36,774 nt of DNA from an uncultured Eubacterium sp. (lineage in GTDB: Bacteria; Bacillota; Clostridia; Lachnospirales; Lachnospiraceae): assembly GCA_910589595.1 (NCBI GenBank), contig CAJUTM010000005.1, forward strand, positions 1 to 36,774. Direction: 5' to 3'. Of the stretch, positions 15,199 to 23,647 are shown in pieces. The notes beneath the pieces were generated by a model, which was not told where the DNA came from, did not search any database, and worked only from the letters and a program-made list of their open reading frames with translations. The translations under genes and the position numbers were made by a program. How positions within the stretch are numbered: position 1 is the stretch's first letter; each line of letters begins with the position of its first letter.

Positions 15199-16764
15199 TT
15201 ACTTAAATGCATGTTTCATAAAAGCGTACAGCGCACGGTCCCAACATCTGTCATCATGGCCCGTACTCTTTACTTCAAAGAACATACTGTTCATACCAAG
15301 TGAATCACAATTATTAACAAATCTTCTTCCGCTGTCATCCATCATATGGTCGTACTGACCGGTAATAAAGAAGCAAAGTTTAATCTCTTTGTTAATTCGT
15401 TCTGCATCCTCTTTTGTTGTCACAATCGTCTGTTTGGTAGAAGCGAAAGGTCCTGCCGAGAAGAAGCCCATATGATGGAACAAATCCGGATGCTTCAAAC
15501 CAATCTCTATCGCTTCGCCACATCCCATGGACAAACCGCATACACCGGTGTGGTCAGCACCCTTTTCAATCGGATAATTGTTCTGCATATATGGTAATAA
15601 ATCATAAATTACTTCATACTCAAATAAGTAACAATCACTCCACGAATTTTGTATAATCGGGTCCGGTACCGTATTCGGATACTCTTTGTTCTTATCATAT
15701 TTAATGTTACCATTCGGGAATACGACAATCGCGTCTGACAATTCTTTCTCGGCATACAACGTATCGAGAATATACTGTGCGTGACATCCGCCCTGTCCCA
15801 GCGGTCTTCCTAACGTCCAGAAGCTCTCATCCTGTCCGCCGCCATGTAAACAGAACAGCAAGTTATATTTCTTATTTCCCGGGTCATAATTTGGCGGAAA
15901 ATAAATCTTGGCATGTCCCTGCCCACTCTCACGGTATTGTGATGGATAATTAAAATCTTTCACTTCACCATGCGCAATGTTCTCGTTGTATTCATTAAAT
16001 CCATCCCGCGGAACAAAATTATCCGTTACACATAATTTGTAAGACTCTTTCTTCGTCTCATCTGCCTTTGACGTCAATACAAGCAGACATTTACCAATAT
16101 GGTTTGATTTAATTATACCGCTGGCATCTACCGTTGCCACATATTCGTTTGTCGTAGAAATGTTATAATCCTCAATTTTACCTTCTGCCGGCGTCACTTT
16201 TGTCTTAGCATCTAATTTCTCGCCAAGTTCAATCTCGTAATCTGCTTTGTACTCAACTTTCACCGGTTCCGGGGTCGGCGTGGACGGCTTTCTCGTCGGA
16301 CGCGGCGTCTTTGTCGGCTCCGGTGTAGCGGTCGGGTCATTCGTTGGCGGCGTCGAAGTTGGGGACTGCTTTGTAGTGTTATCCGGCGTTGCATCCGGAG
16401 TTTTCTTTTCTTTACCTTTCACCGTCACTTTACAAGTTGCCTTTTTCTTTGTACCTTTGTATTTTGCCGTTACCGTAATCGTAGCCTTTCCGACTTTCTT
16501 TGCCTTGATTTTCCCCTTGCTATTCACTGACACTATCTTCGGCTTGGATGATTTCCATGTAAGCTTTGCCTTTGCCGGCGTCTTTTTCGCTTTCAGTTTA
16601 TAAGTCTTCCCCTTCTTCAATGTAAGCTTCTTTTTCAATGTCACCTTAACTTTTTTGGCTGCTAATGATTGCTGGACATCGTTCTGCGCATGCCCTTCCA
16701 ACACACCTATGGAAAGAACTACCAAAAGCAGCTTTGCTACAGTTCTTCTGATTTTGTTGTTCAT
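15199..16764 (-). CDS. Secreted Big2-domain protein with CE1-like (esterase D-type) esterase domain
   Basis: 521 residues. A signal peptide lies at 1-26 (basic start, LLLVVLSIGVL, cleavage likely after GHA). A very Lys-rich Big2 (Ig-like) domain at ~36-116 (LTWKSSKPKIVSVNSKGKIKAKKVGKATITVTAKY) is followed by a Pro/Thr-rich linker (~120-167). A second Ig-like repeat occupies ~168-245 and an alpha/beta-hydrolase of the feruloyl/acetyl-xylan esterase type ~260-521. The nucleophile is Ser412 in GLSMGCG, the acid probably Asp472 (GQYDH), and the base His503 (STGHDDRCW); LLFCLHGGG forms the oxyanion region. It likely de-esterifies plant polysaccharides outside the cell. It has its own promoter and sits between truA and rplM, which are normally adjacent. 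Confidence 0.88.
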   Translation of the reverse strand: MNNKIRRTVAKLLLVVLSIGVLEGHAQNDVQQSLAAKKVKVTLKKKLTLKKGKTYKLKAKKTPAKAKLTWKSSKPKIVSVNSKGKIKAKKVGKATITVTAKYKGTKKKATCKVTVKGKEKKTPDATPDNTTKQSPTSTPPTNDPTATPEPTKTPRPTRKPSTPTPEPVKVEYKADYEIELGEKLDAKTKVTPAEGKIEDYNISTTNEYVATVDASGIIKSNHIGKCLLVLTSKADETKKESYKLCVTDNFVPRDGFNEYNENIAHGEVKDFNYPSQYRESGQGHAKIYFPPNYDPGNKKYNLLFCLHGGGQDESFWTLGRPLGQGGCHAQYILDTLYAEKELSDAIVVFPNGNIKYDKNKEYPNTVPDPIIQNSWSDCYLFEYEVIYDLLPYMQNNYPIEKGADHTGVCGLSMGCGEAIEIGLKHPDLFHHMGFFSAGPFASTKQTIVTTKEDAERINKEIKLCFFITGQYDHMMDDSGRRFVNNCDSLGMNSMFFEVKSTGHDDRCWDRALYAFMKHAFK

Positions 16765-16831
16765 TTAATCCTCCATTTCCCTTTCATTATAATTCGGTGT
16801 CATAAATGACTTCTATAACACGGTTATTTTT

Positions 16832-16860
16832 ATTTTAGCCATATTTGTTTCATATGTCAA
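16832..16860 (-). promoter_or_regulatory. Promoter of the secreted esterase gene
   Basis: On the minus strand consensus TTGACA is followed at 17 bp by TAAAAT, ~70 bp upstream of the esterase ATG and immediately after the truA stop. It makes the esterase independent of the ribosomal and ecf operon. Confidence 0.8.
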
Positions 16861-16866
16861 CATTCG

Positions 16867-17658
16867 TTAGAAATCGTTATCTTTTTCTATCTTTTTCTCA
16901 CAATCGCAATGCCGGATTTCTGCCAACATCAACCCCTGCGGCGGCGCCGTTGGCCCTGCTTGCTGTCGTTCTCCGGTGGCAAGCGCCTCCTGTACACTCT
17001 CTACTGTCCGCCGCCCCATTCCCACCTCCAATAATGTGCCGACGATAATGCGCACCATATTATACAAAAAACCGTTGCCGCGCACGCGGAAGCGCAATAC
17101 GTGGCCGGCGCAAAAAGACAGCGGCGTTTCCTGTATGGATATCTCATATACCGTTCGCACCTTACTTTTGACCTGACTGCCGGCAGAGCAAAAAGCAGAA
17201 AAGTCATGTTCCCCCTCTAATAGTTTTGCCGCCGCTTTCATACTCTCAATATTCAACGGCCGGTAAACATGATACGAGTACAACCTCCAAGCAGGCAGCG
17301 CAATCTCACAGTTCAAAACCGTATATTCATATGTCTTCACTGTCTTTTCGTATCGGGGATGATAGTCAGACGTTACTTCATCCGAATATCGGACACGGAT
17401 ATCTTCCGGCAAATAGTGATTCAGTGCAATGGCAAATTTGTCTTGGGGAATTTTACTGTCCGTATCAAAAACTGCAATATTCCCCATCGCATGTACGCCT
17501 GCGTCCGTACGGCTTGCGCCGATTAGGGGGACTTCTTTTCCTAGAAGATTGCGCAGCGCCCCCGCTAATTCACTTTCTATCGTTGTTGCATTTTTTTGCA
17601 TTTGCCAGCCGGAATAATTGGTTCCGTCGTATGCCACAACAAGACGTATTCTTCTCAT
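16867..17658 (-). CDS. truA: tRNA pseudouridine(38-40) synthase TruA
   Basis: 263 residues from ATG at 17658, with GGAGGGG just upstream; the longer in-frame reading is not conserved. Motifs: RIRLVVAYDGTNYSGWQ at the N-terminus, the catalytic Asp in GASRTDAGVHA, DFSAFCSAGS and GNGFLYNMVRIIVGTLLEVG. It makes pseudouridine at positions 38-40 of tRNA anticodon arms. It follows ecfT by 11 bp, the standard Firmicutes order. Confidence 0.96.
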   Translation of the reverse strand: MRRIRLVVAYDGTNYSGWQMQKNATTIESELAGALRNLLGKEVPLIGASRTDAGVHAMGNIAVFDTDSKIPQDKFAIALNHYLPEDIRVRYSDEVTSDYHPRYEKTVKTYEYTVLNCEIALPAWRLYSYHVYRPLNIESMKAAAKLLEGEHDFSAFCSAGSQVKSKVRTVYEISIQETPLSFCAGHVLRFRVRGNGFLYNMVRIIVGTLLEVGMGRRTVESVQEALATGERQQAGPTAPPQGLMLAEIRHCDCEKKIEKDNDF

Positions 17659-17669
17659 CGCCCCTCCTC

Positions 17670-18476
17670 CTATATTGGTACAAAATGATTGACGGCAATA
17701 ATCGCCAGCAGATACAAAACAAGAATACCATAAGCGGAAATATCGACTGCACGATAACGAAGAGGCTTCATTTTCGTTCGCCCCTCTCCACCCCGATAAC
17801 ATCTTGCCTCCATGGCGTTTGCCAATTCATACGCACGGCGCAGTGCGGAAACTAACAAGGGTACCAGAATGGATATCATAGCGCGCATCCGCTGCCAGAT
17901 TTTACCCTCTTCAAAATCCGCTCCCCGCGCACTTTGCGCGTTAATGATACGATTGGCTTCCTCCAAAAGAATGGGAATAAAACGCAGCGCCAACGACATC
18001 ATCATGGCAAATTCATGCACCGGCACTTTTATCTTGTTTAGCGGCTTCATTAAATTCTCTAGGGCATCCGTCAACTGATTCGGAGTCGTCGTATAAGTCA
18101 ACATAGACGAACCAATAACAAGATAAATAAGCCGCATTGACATGAATAGAGTCTTTTGTATACCCTGCCATGTTATACTGATAAATTTCCACTGGAAAGC
18201 AATATCGCCGTGCGTTCCAAACAGATTAAACAACGCCGTAAAAACTAATAGAAACAAAATCGGTTTCATGCCTCGAAGCACATATTTTAACGGCACTTTA
18301 GAGAGAAAAATAATAGTTGCGAGAAAGAGCGTCACAACGGCATATCCACAAAACTTTTGGAAAATGAAAAGGGAAATAAGATAGAGAAAAACCCCTACCA
18401 CCTTTACTCTTGAATCCAACCGATGTATCGGGGATTCTACCGGATAAAATTGTCCTATTGTCATATCTCGCAGCAT
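17670..18476 (-). CDS. ecfT: Energy-coupling factor transporter transmembrane protein EcfT
   Basis: 268 residues with the T-component start DMTIGQFYPVESPIHRLDSRVKV, five to six hydrophobic membrane segments (about 25-55, 70-87, 112-128, 155-170, 200-215 and 245-265), and the two coupling motifs Ala-Arg-Gly at 183-185 (SARGAD) and Ala-Arg-Cys at 224-226 (EARCYRG). These helices engage the ATPases. It forms the shared energising module for vitamin and metal S-components encoded elsewhere. It follows ecfA2 by 15 bp. Confidence 0.95.
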   Translation of the reverse strand: MLRDMTIGQFYPVESPIHRLDSRVKVVGVFLYLISLFIFQKFCGYAVVTLFLATIIFLSKVPLKYVLRGMKPILFLLVFTALFNLFGTHGDIAFQWKFISITWQGIQKTLFMSMRLIYLVIGSSMLTYTTTPNQLTDALENLMKPLNKIKVPVHEFAMMMSLALRFIPILLEEANRIINAQSARGADFEEGKIWQRMRAMISILVPLLVSALRRAYELANAMEARCYRGGEGRTKMKPLRYRAVDISAYGILVLYLLAIIAVNHFVPI

Positions 18477-18491
18477 AGTAATCTCCTCTGT

Positions 18492-19340
18492 CTAACGCCT
18501 TTTTAACGCCATAATGGTTTCCACTGCATCGGCAACGGTAATGGCATAATGTGGCAAATCAATGCCCCGATTTGCCAGCCCCTCCATCACATATGTTATT
18601 TGCGGCGCAGAAAGCCCGATTTTTTCTAACTCTTTGTAATGGGAAAACACTTCCTCCGGCGTTCCATCATAGCGCACACTTCCCTCATGCATCACAATAA
18701 GACGTTTTACATATTCGGCCACGTCTTCCATACTATGCGATACAAGCACAATCGTGATGTTGCGCTCTCTGTGAAGCCTGTCAAGCAGGTTCAGTATTTC
18801 ATCCCGCCCCTGTGGGTCTAAACCCGCGGTCGGCTCATCTAATATCAATACCTCCGGTTCCATTGCCAAAACACCCGCTATCGCCACACGCCGCTTTTGT
18901 CCGCCGGATAGTTCCCATGGGGAGCAATCCAATAAATCCTCCGGAATACCAACCTGTTTCAACGCCTCAAAGGCGTGCAAATCGACATCCAACGGAGCCA
19001 TCCCCATATTTTTCGGCCCAAATTTTACATCTTCTATCACTGTACTCTCAAACAACTGCTGCTCCGGATATTGAAAAACCAACCCAACTTTACTCCTTAA
19101 CTTCTTCAATGAGTAATCGCGGTCATGAATATCTTCACCATGAAAGTAAATACTCCCTGACGTCGGTTTTAATAAACCATTCAAATGCTGAATTAACGTT
19201 GATTTGCCGGAACCGGTATGTCCAATGAGACCAATGAACTCCCCCTGTTCTATTTTCAGGTTAATGTCATGCAGCGCCTTTTTTTCATAGGCGGTCCCCT
19301 CGCTGTAAGTGTAACTTAACTGATGGATGATAATAGCCAA
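18492..19340 (-). CDS. ecfA2: Energy-coupling factor ATPase EcfA2
   Basis: 282 residues. Walker A is GHTGSGKST, the Q-loop region is VFQYPEQQLFESTV, the ABC signature is ELSGGQKRR, Walker B is VLILDEPTAGLDP and the switch His is in VSHSMEDV. It starts with TTG (AGGAGG 8 bp upstream). It pairs with EcfA1 to power vitamin uptake through EcfT. It lies 11 bp after ecfA1. Confidence 0.95.
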   Translation of the reverse strand: MAIIIHQLSYTYSEGTAYEKKALHDINLKIEQGEFIGLIGHTGSGKSTLIQHLNGLLKPTSGSIYFHGEDIHDRDYSLKKLRSKVGLVFQYPEQQLFESTVIEDVKFGPKNMGMAPLDVDLHAFEALKQVGIPEDLLDCSPWELSGGQKRRVAIAGVLAMEPEVLILDEPTAGLDPQGRDEILNLLDRLHRERNITIVLVSHSMEDVAEYVKRLIVMHEGSVRYDGTPEEVFSHYKELEKIGLSAPQITYVMEGLANRGIDLPHYAITVADAVETIMALKRR

Positions 19341-19351
19341 TGTCCTGCCTC

Positions 19352-20203
19352 CTATTTTCCTAACGCATACGCAACTGCATCAACCAATTCTTCTACTGTT
19401 ATTATGTCCTCTGGGATTGGCAGCCCCCGTTTCCTCAGCTCATGTGCGAGCAGCGTTGCCTGCGGCACGTCAAGACGGTATTGCTGTAACAGCTCCACTT
19501 GCGGAAATATCTGTTTCGGCGTACCCTCTAACGCAATTTCCCCTTTGTTCATAACGATAACAGAATCCGCTTCTACTACCTCGTCCATATAATGCGTAAC
19601 CCATATGACGGTAATCTTTTCCTTTTTGTTCAATTCCCTGACCGCCTGCAGCACATCCCTGCGGCCTATCGGGTCGAGCATGGCGGTGGCTTCGTCAAGC
19701 ACAATACACTTCGGATGCATTGCCAGTATTCCTGCAATTGCCACCCTCTGTTTCTGACCGCCTGACAGATTATTCGGTGATTCCTTTCTCGCAATGAGCA
19801 TCCCCACTTTTTCCAAAGCGTCTTCGACCCGCTCCCATATTTCCTTTGTGGGAACGCCAATATTTTCAGGGCCAAACCCTACATCCTCTTCTACCACATT
19901 GTGTACAATCTGATTATCCGGATTTTGAAATACCATTCCCACCCGTTGACGAATCTTCCATTTCATATCTTCCTCAGACGTGTCCATATGTTCGACATAG
20001 ACGGTTCCCTCTTCGGGAACCAATAAGGCGTTGATATGTTTTGCCAGAGTGGATTTACCCGAACCGTTATGTCCGAGAATGGCAACAAAATCTCCCGCTT
20101 TTACCTCGAAAGAAACATCTTTCAACGCTGTTTCCAGCGCAATCACTTCTTTTTTTTCATCCCGCCGTATATAGTCAAATCGGATATGCCTTGCCTCAAT
20201 CAT
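19352..20203 (-). CDS. ecfA1: Energy-coupling factor ATPase EcfA1
   Basis: 283 residues. Walker A is GHNGSGKST, the Q-loop is VFQNPDNQIVHNVV, the signature is NLSGGQKQRVAIAG, Walker B is CIVLDEATAMLDP (the EcfA1-type DEAT variant) and the His switch is WVTHYMDEV. It is first of ecfA1-ecfA2-ecfT-truA, 55 bp past the rplQ terminator. No separate promoter is evident, so expression may depend on readthrough from the ribosomal operon. Confidence 0.95.
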   Translation of the reverse strand: MIEARHIRFDYIRRDEKKEVIALETALKDVSFEVKAGDFVAILGHNGSGKSTLAKHINALLVPEEGTVYVEHMDTSEEDMKWKIRQRVGMVFQNPDNQIVHNVVEEDVGFGPENIGVPTKEIWERVEDALEKVGMLIARKESPNNLSGGQKQRVAIAGILAMHPKCIVLDEATAMLDPIGRRDVLQAVRELNKKEKITVIWVTHYMDEVVEADSVIVMNKGEIALEGTPKQIFPQVELLQQYRLDVPQATLLAHELRKRGLPIPEDIITVEELVDAVAYALGK

Positions 20204-20257
20204 AAATTACTCCATTCTGAACCCGTCCCAACACTGCCATTTTATCTCTGCGAATGC

Positions 20258-20285
20258 AAAAAGGGACTGCCAGACTGACAATCCC
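20258..20285 (-). terminator. rplQ: Terminator after rplQ
   Basis: On the minus strand GGGATTGTCA pairs with TGGCAGTCCC (10 bp, two G-U pairs, loop GTC), followed by TTTTT. It lies just after the rplQ stop and before ecfA1, marking the end of the long ribosomal operon, possibly with partial readthrough. Confidence 0.8.
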
Positions 20286-20300
20286 CTTGAACACAATTCT

Positions 20301-20837
20301 TTATACCAACTCAATAACAACTTCCATCGCTGCATCGCCCTTGCGCGGCCCAATCTTAATGATTCGGGTATATCCACCATTGCGGTCTGCATACTTTGGA
20401 GCAATCTCATCAAAGAGGAGATTGGTAATATCAATTTGTTTTGTTCCTTTTTTTCTACCTGCTGTCTCTACCGGAACTTCTTTTACCGTATAGAGCATTT
20501 TCTTCATCTGACGTCTCGCATGAAGACGGGATGGATTATCTTTTTTGATTTCCTTATCTACCGTGTCATAAACGGTAACCCGTTTTCCGTCAACAACTTC
20601 TTTTACTCTTTTGCCATCTTTATCTTTCTGCGCTACTTTTGCCTGAACCGTAACTGTCTCATAGTTATCCTTTTCCTTAACGGCCAATGCAATCATATGC
20701 TCAGCAATTTTACGAATTTCTTTTGCTTTCGCTTCTGTTGTAACAATCTTACCATGATACAACAAGCTGGTTACCTGATTTCTCAGCAAAGCTTTTCTCT
20801 GGCTGGAAGTTCTTCCAAGTTTTCTATAGCCTGCCAT
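20301..20837 (-). CDS. rplQ: 50S ribosomal protein L17 (long form)
   Basis: 178 residues against ~115-120 for typical L17. The N-terminal core (GYRKLGRTSSQRKALLRNQVTSLLYHGKIVTTEAKAKEIRKIAEHMIALA) and the C-terminal end (NGGYTRIIKIGPRKGDAAMEVVIEL) are standard. The extra ~55 residues (about 58-125) lie between them and are rich in Lys/Asp/Val (KVAQKDKDGKRVKEVVDGKRVTVYD). Similar long L17 forms are, as far as I recall, common in Lachnospiraceae. Last gene of the alpha segment. Confidence 0.95.
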   Translation of the reverse strand: MAGYRKLGRTSSQRKALLRNQVTSLLYHGKIVTTEAKAKEIRKIAEHMIALAVKEKDNYETVTVQAKVAQKDKDGKRVKEVVDGKRVTVYDTVDKEIKKDNPSRLHARRQMKKMLYTVKEVPVETAGRKKGTKQIDITNLLFDEIAPKYADRNGGYTRIIKIGPRKGDAAMEVVIELV

Positions 20838-20864
20838 GATATTTCCTCCTTGTTATTATTACAA

Positions 20865-21830
20865 TTATTCCGTTTCACCATTGCTAAGAGACAATCCCAG
20901 TTCTTTTAATTTGGCGTGTACTTCCTCAAGGGACTTACGACCCAAATTACGAACTTTCATCATCTCCTCTTCGGTTTTGTTTGTCAACTCTTCTACTGTA
21001 TTAATGCCGGCTCTCTTCAGACAGTTATAGGAACGAACTGACAACTCTAACTCGTCAATGTTCATATCCATAACTTTTTGGGAATCATCCTCTTCTTTCT
21101 CGACAATGACTTCTGCCATTCTTGCTTTCTCCGAAAGGTCAATGAAAGAATTGAGGTGCTCACTCAATACTTTAGCAGCCAAACTGATTGCTTCATCCGG
21201 CTCCAATGTACCGTTCGTAAATACATCCAGTGTCAATTTATCAAAGTCAGTAATCTGACCAACTCGAGTATTCTCAACTTTAATATTTACTCTCTCAATT
21301 GGTGTATAAATGGAATCAATAGCAATTACGTCAATTGCCATATCGTCTCTCTTATTACGGTCCGAGCTCACATAACCACGGCCATTACTTACTGTCATCT
21401 CAATGTAAAGTTTACAGTCAGCGCCACCATTCAGTGTAGCTATCACCTGCTCCTTATTGATAATTTCCAAATCCGAATCACATTTGATATCCGCTGCTGT
21501 CACTACGCCTTCTCCTGTGGCGTCAATATACATCATTTTCAGAGCGTTCAAATCCTCACAAGTATTCTTAATCGCAAGATTTTTAATATTCATAACAATT
21601 TCCGTTACGTCTTCTTTTACTCCCGGGATTGAGCTGAACTCATGTACAACGCCGTCAATCTTAATCTGGCTAACTGCCGAGCCAGGTAAGGATGAAAGCA
21701 TAATCCTTCTCAAAGAATTACCCAAAGTAGTTCCGTATCCTCTTTCAAGTGGTTCTACTACAAAACGTCCATATTTCTTATCTTCTGAAATTTCAGCAAT
21801 TTCAATTCTTGGTTTTTCAAATTCAAACAC
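20865..21830 (-). CDS. rpoA: DNA-directed RNA polymerase subunit alpha
   Basis: 321 residues. The N-terminal dimerisation domain shows GRFVVEPLERGYGTTLGNSLRRIMLSSLPGSAV. The C-terminal alpha-CTD is ELELSVRSYNCLKRAGINTVEELTNKTEEEMMKVRNLGRKSLEEVHAKL. The start codon is GTG with AGGAGGG upstream. It scaffolds RNA polymerase assembly and contacts upstream promoter DNA and activators. Between rpsD and rplQ as in other Firmicutes. Confidence 0.98.
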   Translation of the reverse strand: MFEFEKPRIEIAEISEDKKYGRFVVEPLERGYGTTLGNSLRRIMLSSLPGSAVSQIKIDGVVHEFSSIPGVKEDVTEIVMNIKNLAIKNTCEDLNALKMMYIDATGEGVVTAADIKCDSDLEIINKEQVIATLNGGADCKLYIEMTVSNGRGYVSSDRNKRDDMAIDVIAIDSIYTPIERVNIKVENTRVGQITDFDKLTLDVFTNGTLEPDEAISLAAKVLSEHLNSFIDLSEKARMAEVIVEKEEDDSQKVMDMNIDELELSVRSYNCLKRAGINTVEELTNKTEEEMMKVRNLGRKSLEEVHAKLKELGLSLSNGETE

Positions 21831-21859
21831 TACTGGACCCTCCTTTTGGGTTTACTTAA

Positions 21860-22453
21860 TTACTTAGAGTACAACTCGACAATAAGCACGTCATTCACCG
21901 GCACATCAATCTCCGCTCTGGTAGGAACAGCCGTCACCGTTCCGGAAAGATTTTCATGGTCTGCCTCTAACCATGCAGGAACCAGTCTTGCTCCAGTCAC
22001 CTCAAGGATATCTTTATATCTCTGAGCTCCTTTAAATTTCTCTTTTATTTCAATCACATCTCCGGCTTTCACCTGATAAGACGGGATATTTACGCATTTA
22101 CCATTTACAAGTACATGCTTGTGGTCAACAATCTGACGCGCTTCTTTTCTTGTTCTGCCATAACCGAGACGGAACATAACATTGTCCAGTCTCAACTCAA
22201 GAAGAATCATCAGATTATCACCGGTCGTACCATATTTTAACTTCTGTGCTTTAGCAAAATAATTGCGGAAAGGCTTCTCCAACACACCATAGATAAATTT
22301 AGCCTTCTGCTTTTCTCTCAACTGACTTCCATATTCACTTAATTTCTTTCCCGTTCTGGCATTTCTTTTAGACTTCTTGTCAATCCCCAGATATACCGGG
22401 TCCAAATCAAGAGACCTACATCTTTTCAAAACAGGTGTCATATCTCTAGCCAT
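21860..22453 (-). CDS. rpsD: 30S ribosomal protein S4
   Basis: 197 residues, ATG start. S4 core: MARDMTPVLKRCRSLDLDP, then the S4 RNA-binding domain RLDNVMFRLGYGRTRKEARQIVDHKHVLVNGKCVNIPSYQVKAGD. No zinc-binding Cys4 motif at the N-terminus, so it is the zinc-free type. A primary 16S rRNA binder. It sits in the alpha operon rather than alone as in Bacillus subtilis. Confidence 0.97.
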   Translation of the reverse strand: MARDMTPVLKRCRSLDLDPVYLGIDKKSKRNARTGKKLSEYGSQLREKQKAKFIYGVLEKPFRNYFAKAQKLKYGTTGDNLMILLELRLDNVMFRLGYGRTRKEARQIVDHKHVLVNGKCVNIPSYQVKAGDVIEIKEKFKGAQRYKDILEVTGARLVPAWLEADHENLSGTVTAVPTRAEIDVPVNDVLIVELYSK

Positions 22454-22471
22454 TTCATAATCCTCCTTAAA

Positions 22472-22867
22472 CTATACTCTTCTACGTTTTGGTGGTCTGC
22501 AGCCATTGTGTGGAACCGGTGTAACATCCTGAATACTTGTCACTTCGATACCGCACGCCTGAATTGCGCGGATTGCAGCTTCACGGCCGGAACCCGGACC
22601 TTTTACCATTACTTCTACCGTCTTCAAACCATGAGGCAAAGCAGCCTTTGCTGCTGTCTCTGCTGCCATCTGTGCAGCATAAGGTGTGGATTTTTTAGAA
22701 CCTCTAAATCCAAGTCCGCCTGCGCTTGCCCAGGAAATAGCATTACCCTGCATATCTGTCAATGTTACGATTGTATTATTAAAAGATGACTGAATATGTG
22801 CCTGTCCACGGTCAATATTCTTCTTGACACGCTTTTTTGACGCCTTTTTTGCAACTTGCTTAGCCAT
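22472..22867 (-). CDS. rpsK: 30S ribosomal protein S11
   Basis: 131 residues with the S11 signatures AHIQSSFNNTIVTLTDMQGNAISWASAGGLGFRGSKKSTPYAAQMAAE and the basic end PVPHNGCRPPKRRRV. It forms part of the 30S platform near the mRNA exit. 18 bp after rpsM. Confidence 0.97.
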   Translation of the reverse strand: MAKQVAKKASKKRVKKNIDRGQAHIQSSFNNTIVTLTDMQGNAISWASAGGLGFRGSKKSTPYAAQMAAETAAKAALPHGLKTVEVMVKGPGSGREAAIRAIQACGIEVTSIQDVTPVPHNGCRPPKRRRV

Positions 22868-22885
22868 ACGTCTTAACCTCCTATA

Positions 22886-23254
22886 TTATTTCTTCTTATT
22901 TGCTACCGTACGCTTAGGCCCTTTACGGGTTCTCGCGTTCGTCTTTGTCTTCTGGCCGCGAACCGGAAGTCCCTTTCTATGACGGATACCGCGATAGCAA
23001 CCAATTTCCTGTAATTTCTTAATATTCAACGCAACCTCTCTGCGAAGGTCACCCTCTACAACCTGTGTGCGGTCAATTACATCACGGATTTTGGAAACAT
23101 CTTCGTCAGACAAATCCTTACAACGGATATCCGGATTAACATTTGCCTCCGCCAGAATCCTTCTGGAACTGGACACGCCGATACCATAAATATAGGTAAG
23201 ACCTATTTCTACACGTTTTTCTCTTGGTAAATCTACACCACTGATACGAGCCAT
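22886..23254 (-). CDS. rpsM: 30S ribosomal protein S13
   Basis: 122 residues: MARISGVDLPREKRVEIGLTYIYGIG, DLRREVALNIKKLQEIGCYRGIRHRKGLPVRGQKTKTNARTRKGP and a basic tail that contacts P-site tRNA. ATG with GGAGG 12 bp upstream. Unlike most Firmicutes, where rpmJ and rpsM are close together, it is preceded by a 393-nt gap. Confidence 0.97.
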   Translation of the reverse strand: MARISGVDLPREKRVEIGLTYIYGIGVSSSRRILAEANVNPDIRCKDLSDEDVSKIRDVIDRTQVVEGDLRREVALNIKKLQEIGCYRGIRHRKGLPVRGQKTKTNARTRKGPKRTVANKKK

Positions 23255-23352
23255 GTGTGCATTGCACCTCCATTTACTATTTTTGTTTTTCTCTGAGCTT
23301 TCATAAAACTCTCTTACCTGATAAAGAACGACCCCGCCGTTCTTCAGAAGTA

Positions 23353-23392
23353 TTTACTCAGTAAATACTTTGTTTACTCAGTAAATACTTTG
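23353..23392. repeat. Tandem 20-bp direct repeat containing palindromes
   Basis: The unit TTTACTCAGTAAATACTTTG occurs twice back to back. Each contains the palindrome TTTACTCAGTAAA, and the first, extended to 23349-23369, becomes a perfect 21-nt palindrome with 10-nt arms. It lies 95 bp upstream of rpsM. Confidence 0.85.
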
Positions 23393-23608
23393 CAGCCGCT
23401 TTAAATCACAACAACCGTACGATGCAAGAACCGATGTGTCTCCCGACTTCAAACCGAAAGCCTTTTATATAGTAGAAACCCAACCGGAGAACACCGCACT
23501 GCTTACCGTTGCAATATCACAACACCTAAGATGAATGACAGCCAATCATTCTGTGACGGACGATGTTGTAACACAGAAAGCAAGAACTTGAATTTATAAA
23601 CGCGAAAT

Positions 23609-23634
23609 AACCTAAAGAATTTATTCTTTAGGTT
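23609..23634 (-). terminator. Hairpin directly after rpmJ
   Basis: A perfect 11-bp stem (AACCTAAAGAA / TTCTTTAGGTT) with a 4-nt loop lies 14 bp after the rpmJ stop, extended by CGAAA/TTTCG across a small bulge. On the minus strand it is followed only by ATTTCG, so termination may be weak; it could be an attenuator or an mRNA-processing structure. Confidence 0.55.
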
Positions 23635-23647
23635 TTCGATATATTCA

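Larger units (their letters stand above)
23255..23647 (-). other. 393-nt non-coding, structured rpmJ-rpsM intergenic region
   Basis: No open frame with coding character is seen on either strand. On the minus strand, in order, it holds an 11-bp hairpin after rpmJ, an inverted repeat TTCTGTG/CACAGAA (15-nt spacer, ~23553-23584), GTTG…CAAC near the GTGATATTGCAAC segment, an AT-rich TATATAAAA stretch at ~23465, and two tandem palindromic repeats (23349-23392). The rpsM ribosome binding site closes the gap. It may be a 5' leader controlling rpsM-rpsK-rpsD-rpoA-rplQ, or partly inserted DNA. Confidence 0.55.

Noticed and set aside
16247..16603. 118-codon plus-strand frame rich in Val/Gly/Phe opposite the esterase
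   Set aside because: It is the complement of the Pro/Thr linker and Lys-rich Big2 domain, and its apparent repeats come from that composition.
23353..23392. Tandem repeat as a small CRISPR array
   Set aside because: The two units abut with no spacer and no cas genes are present.
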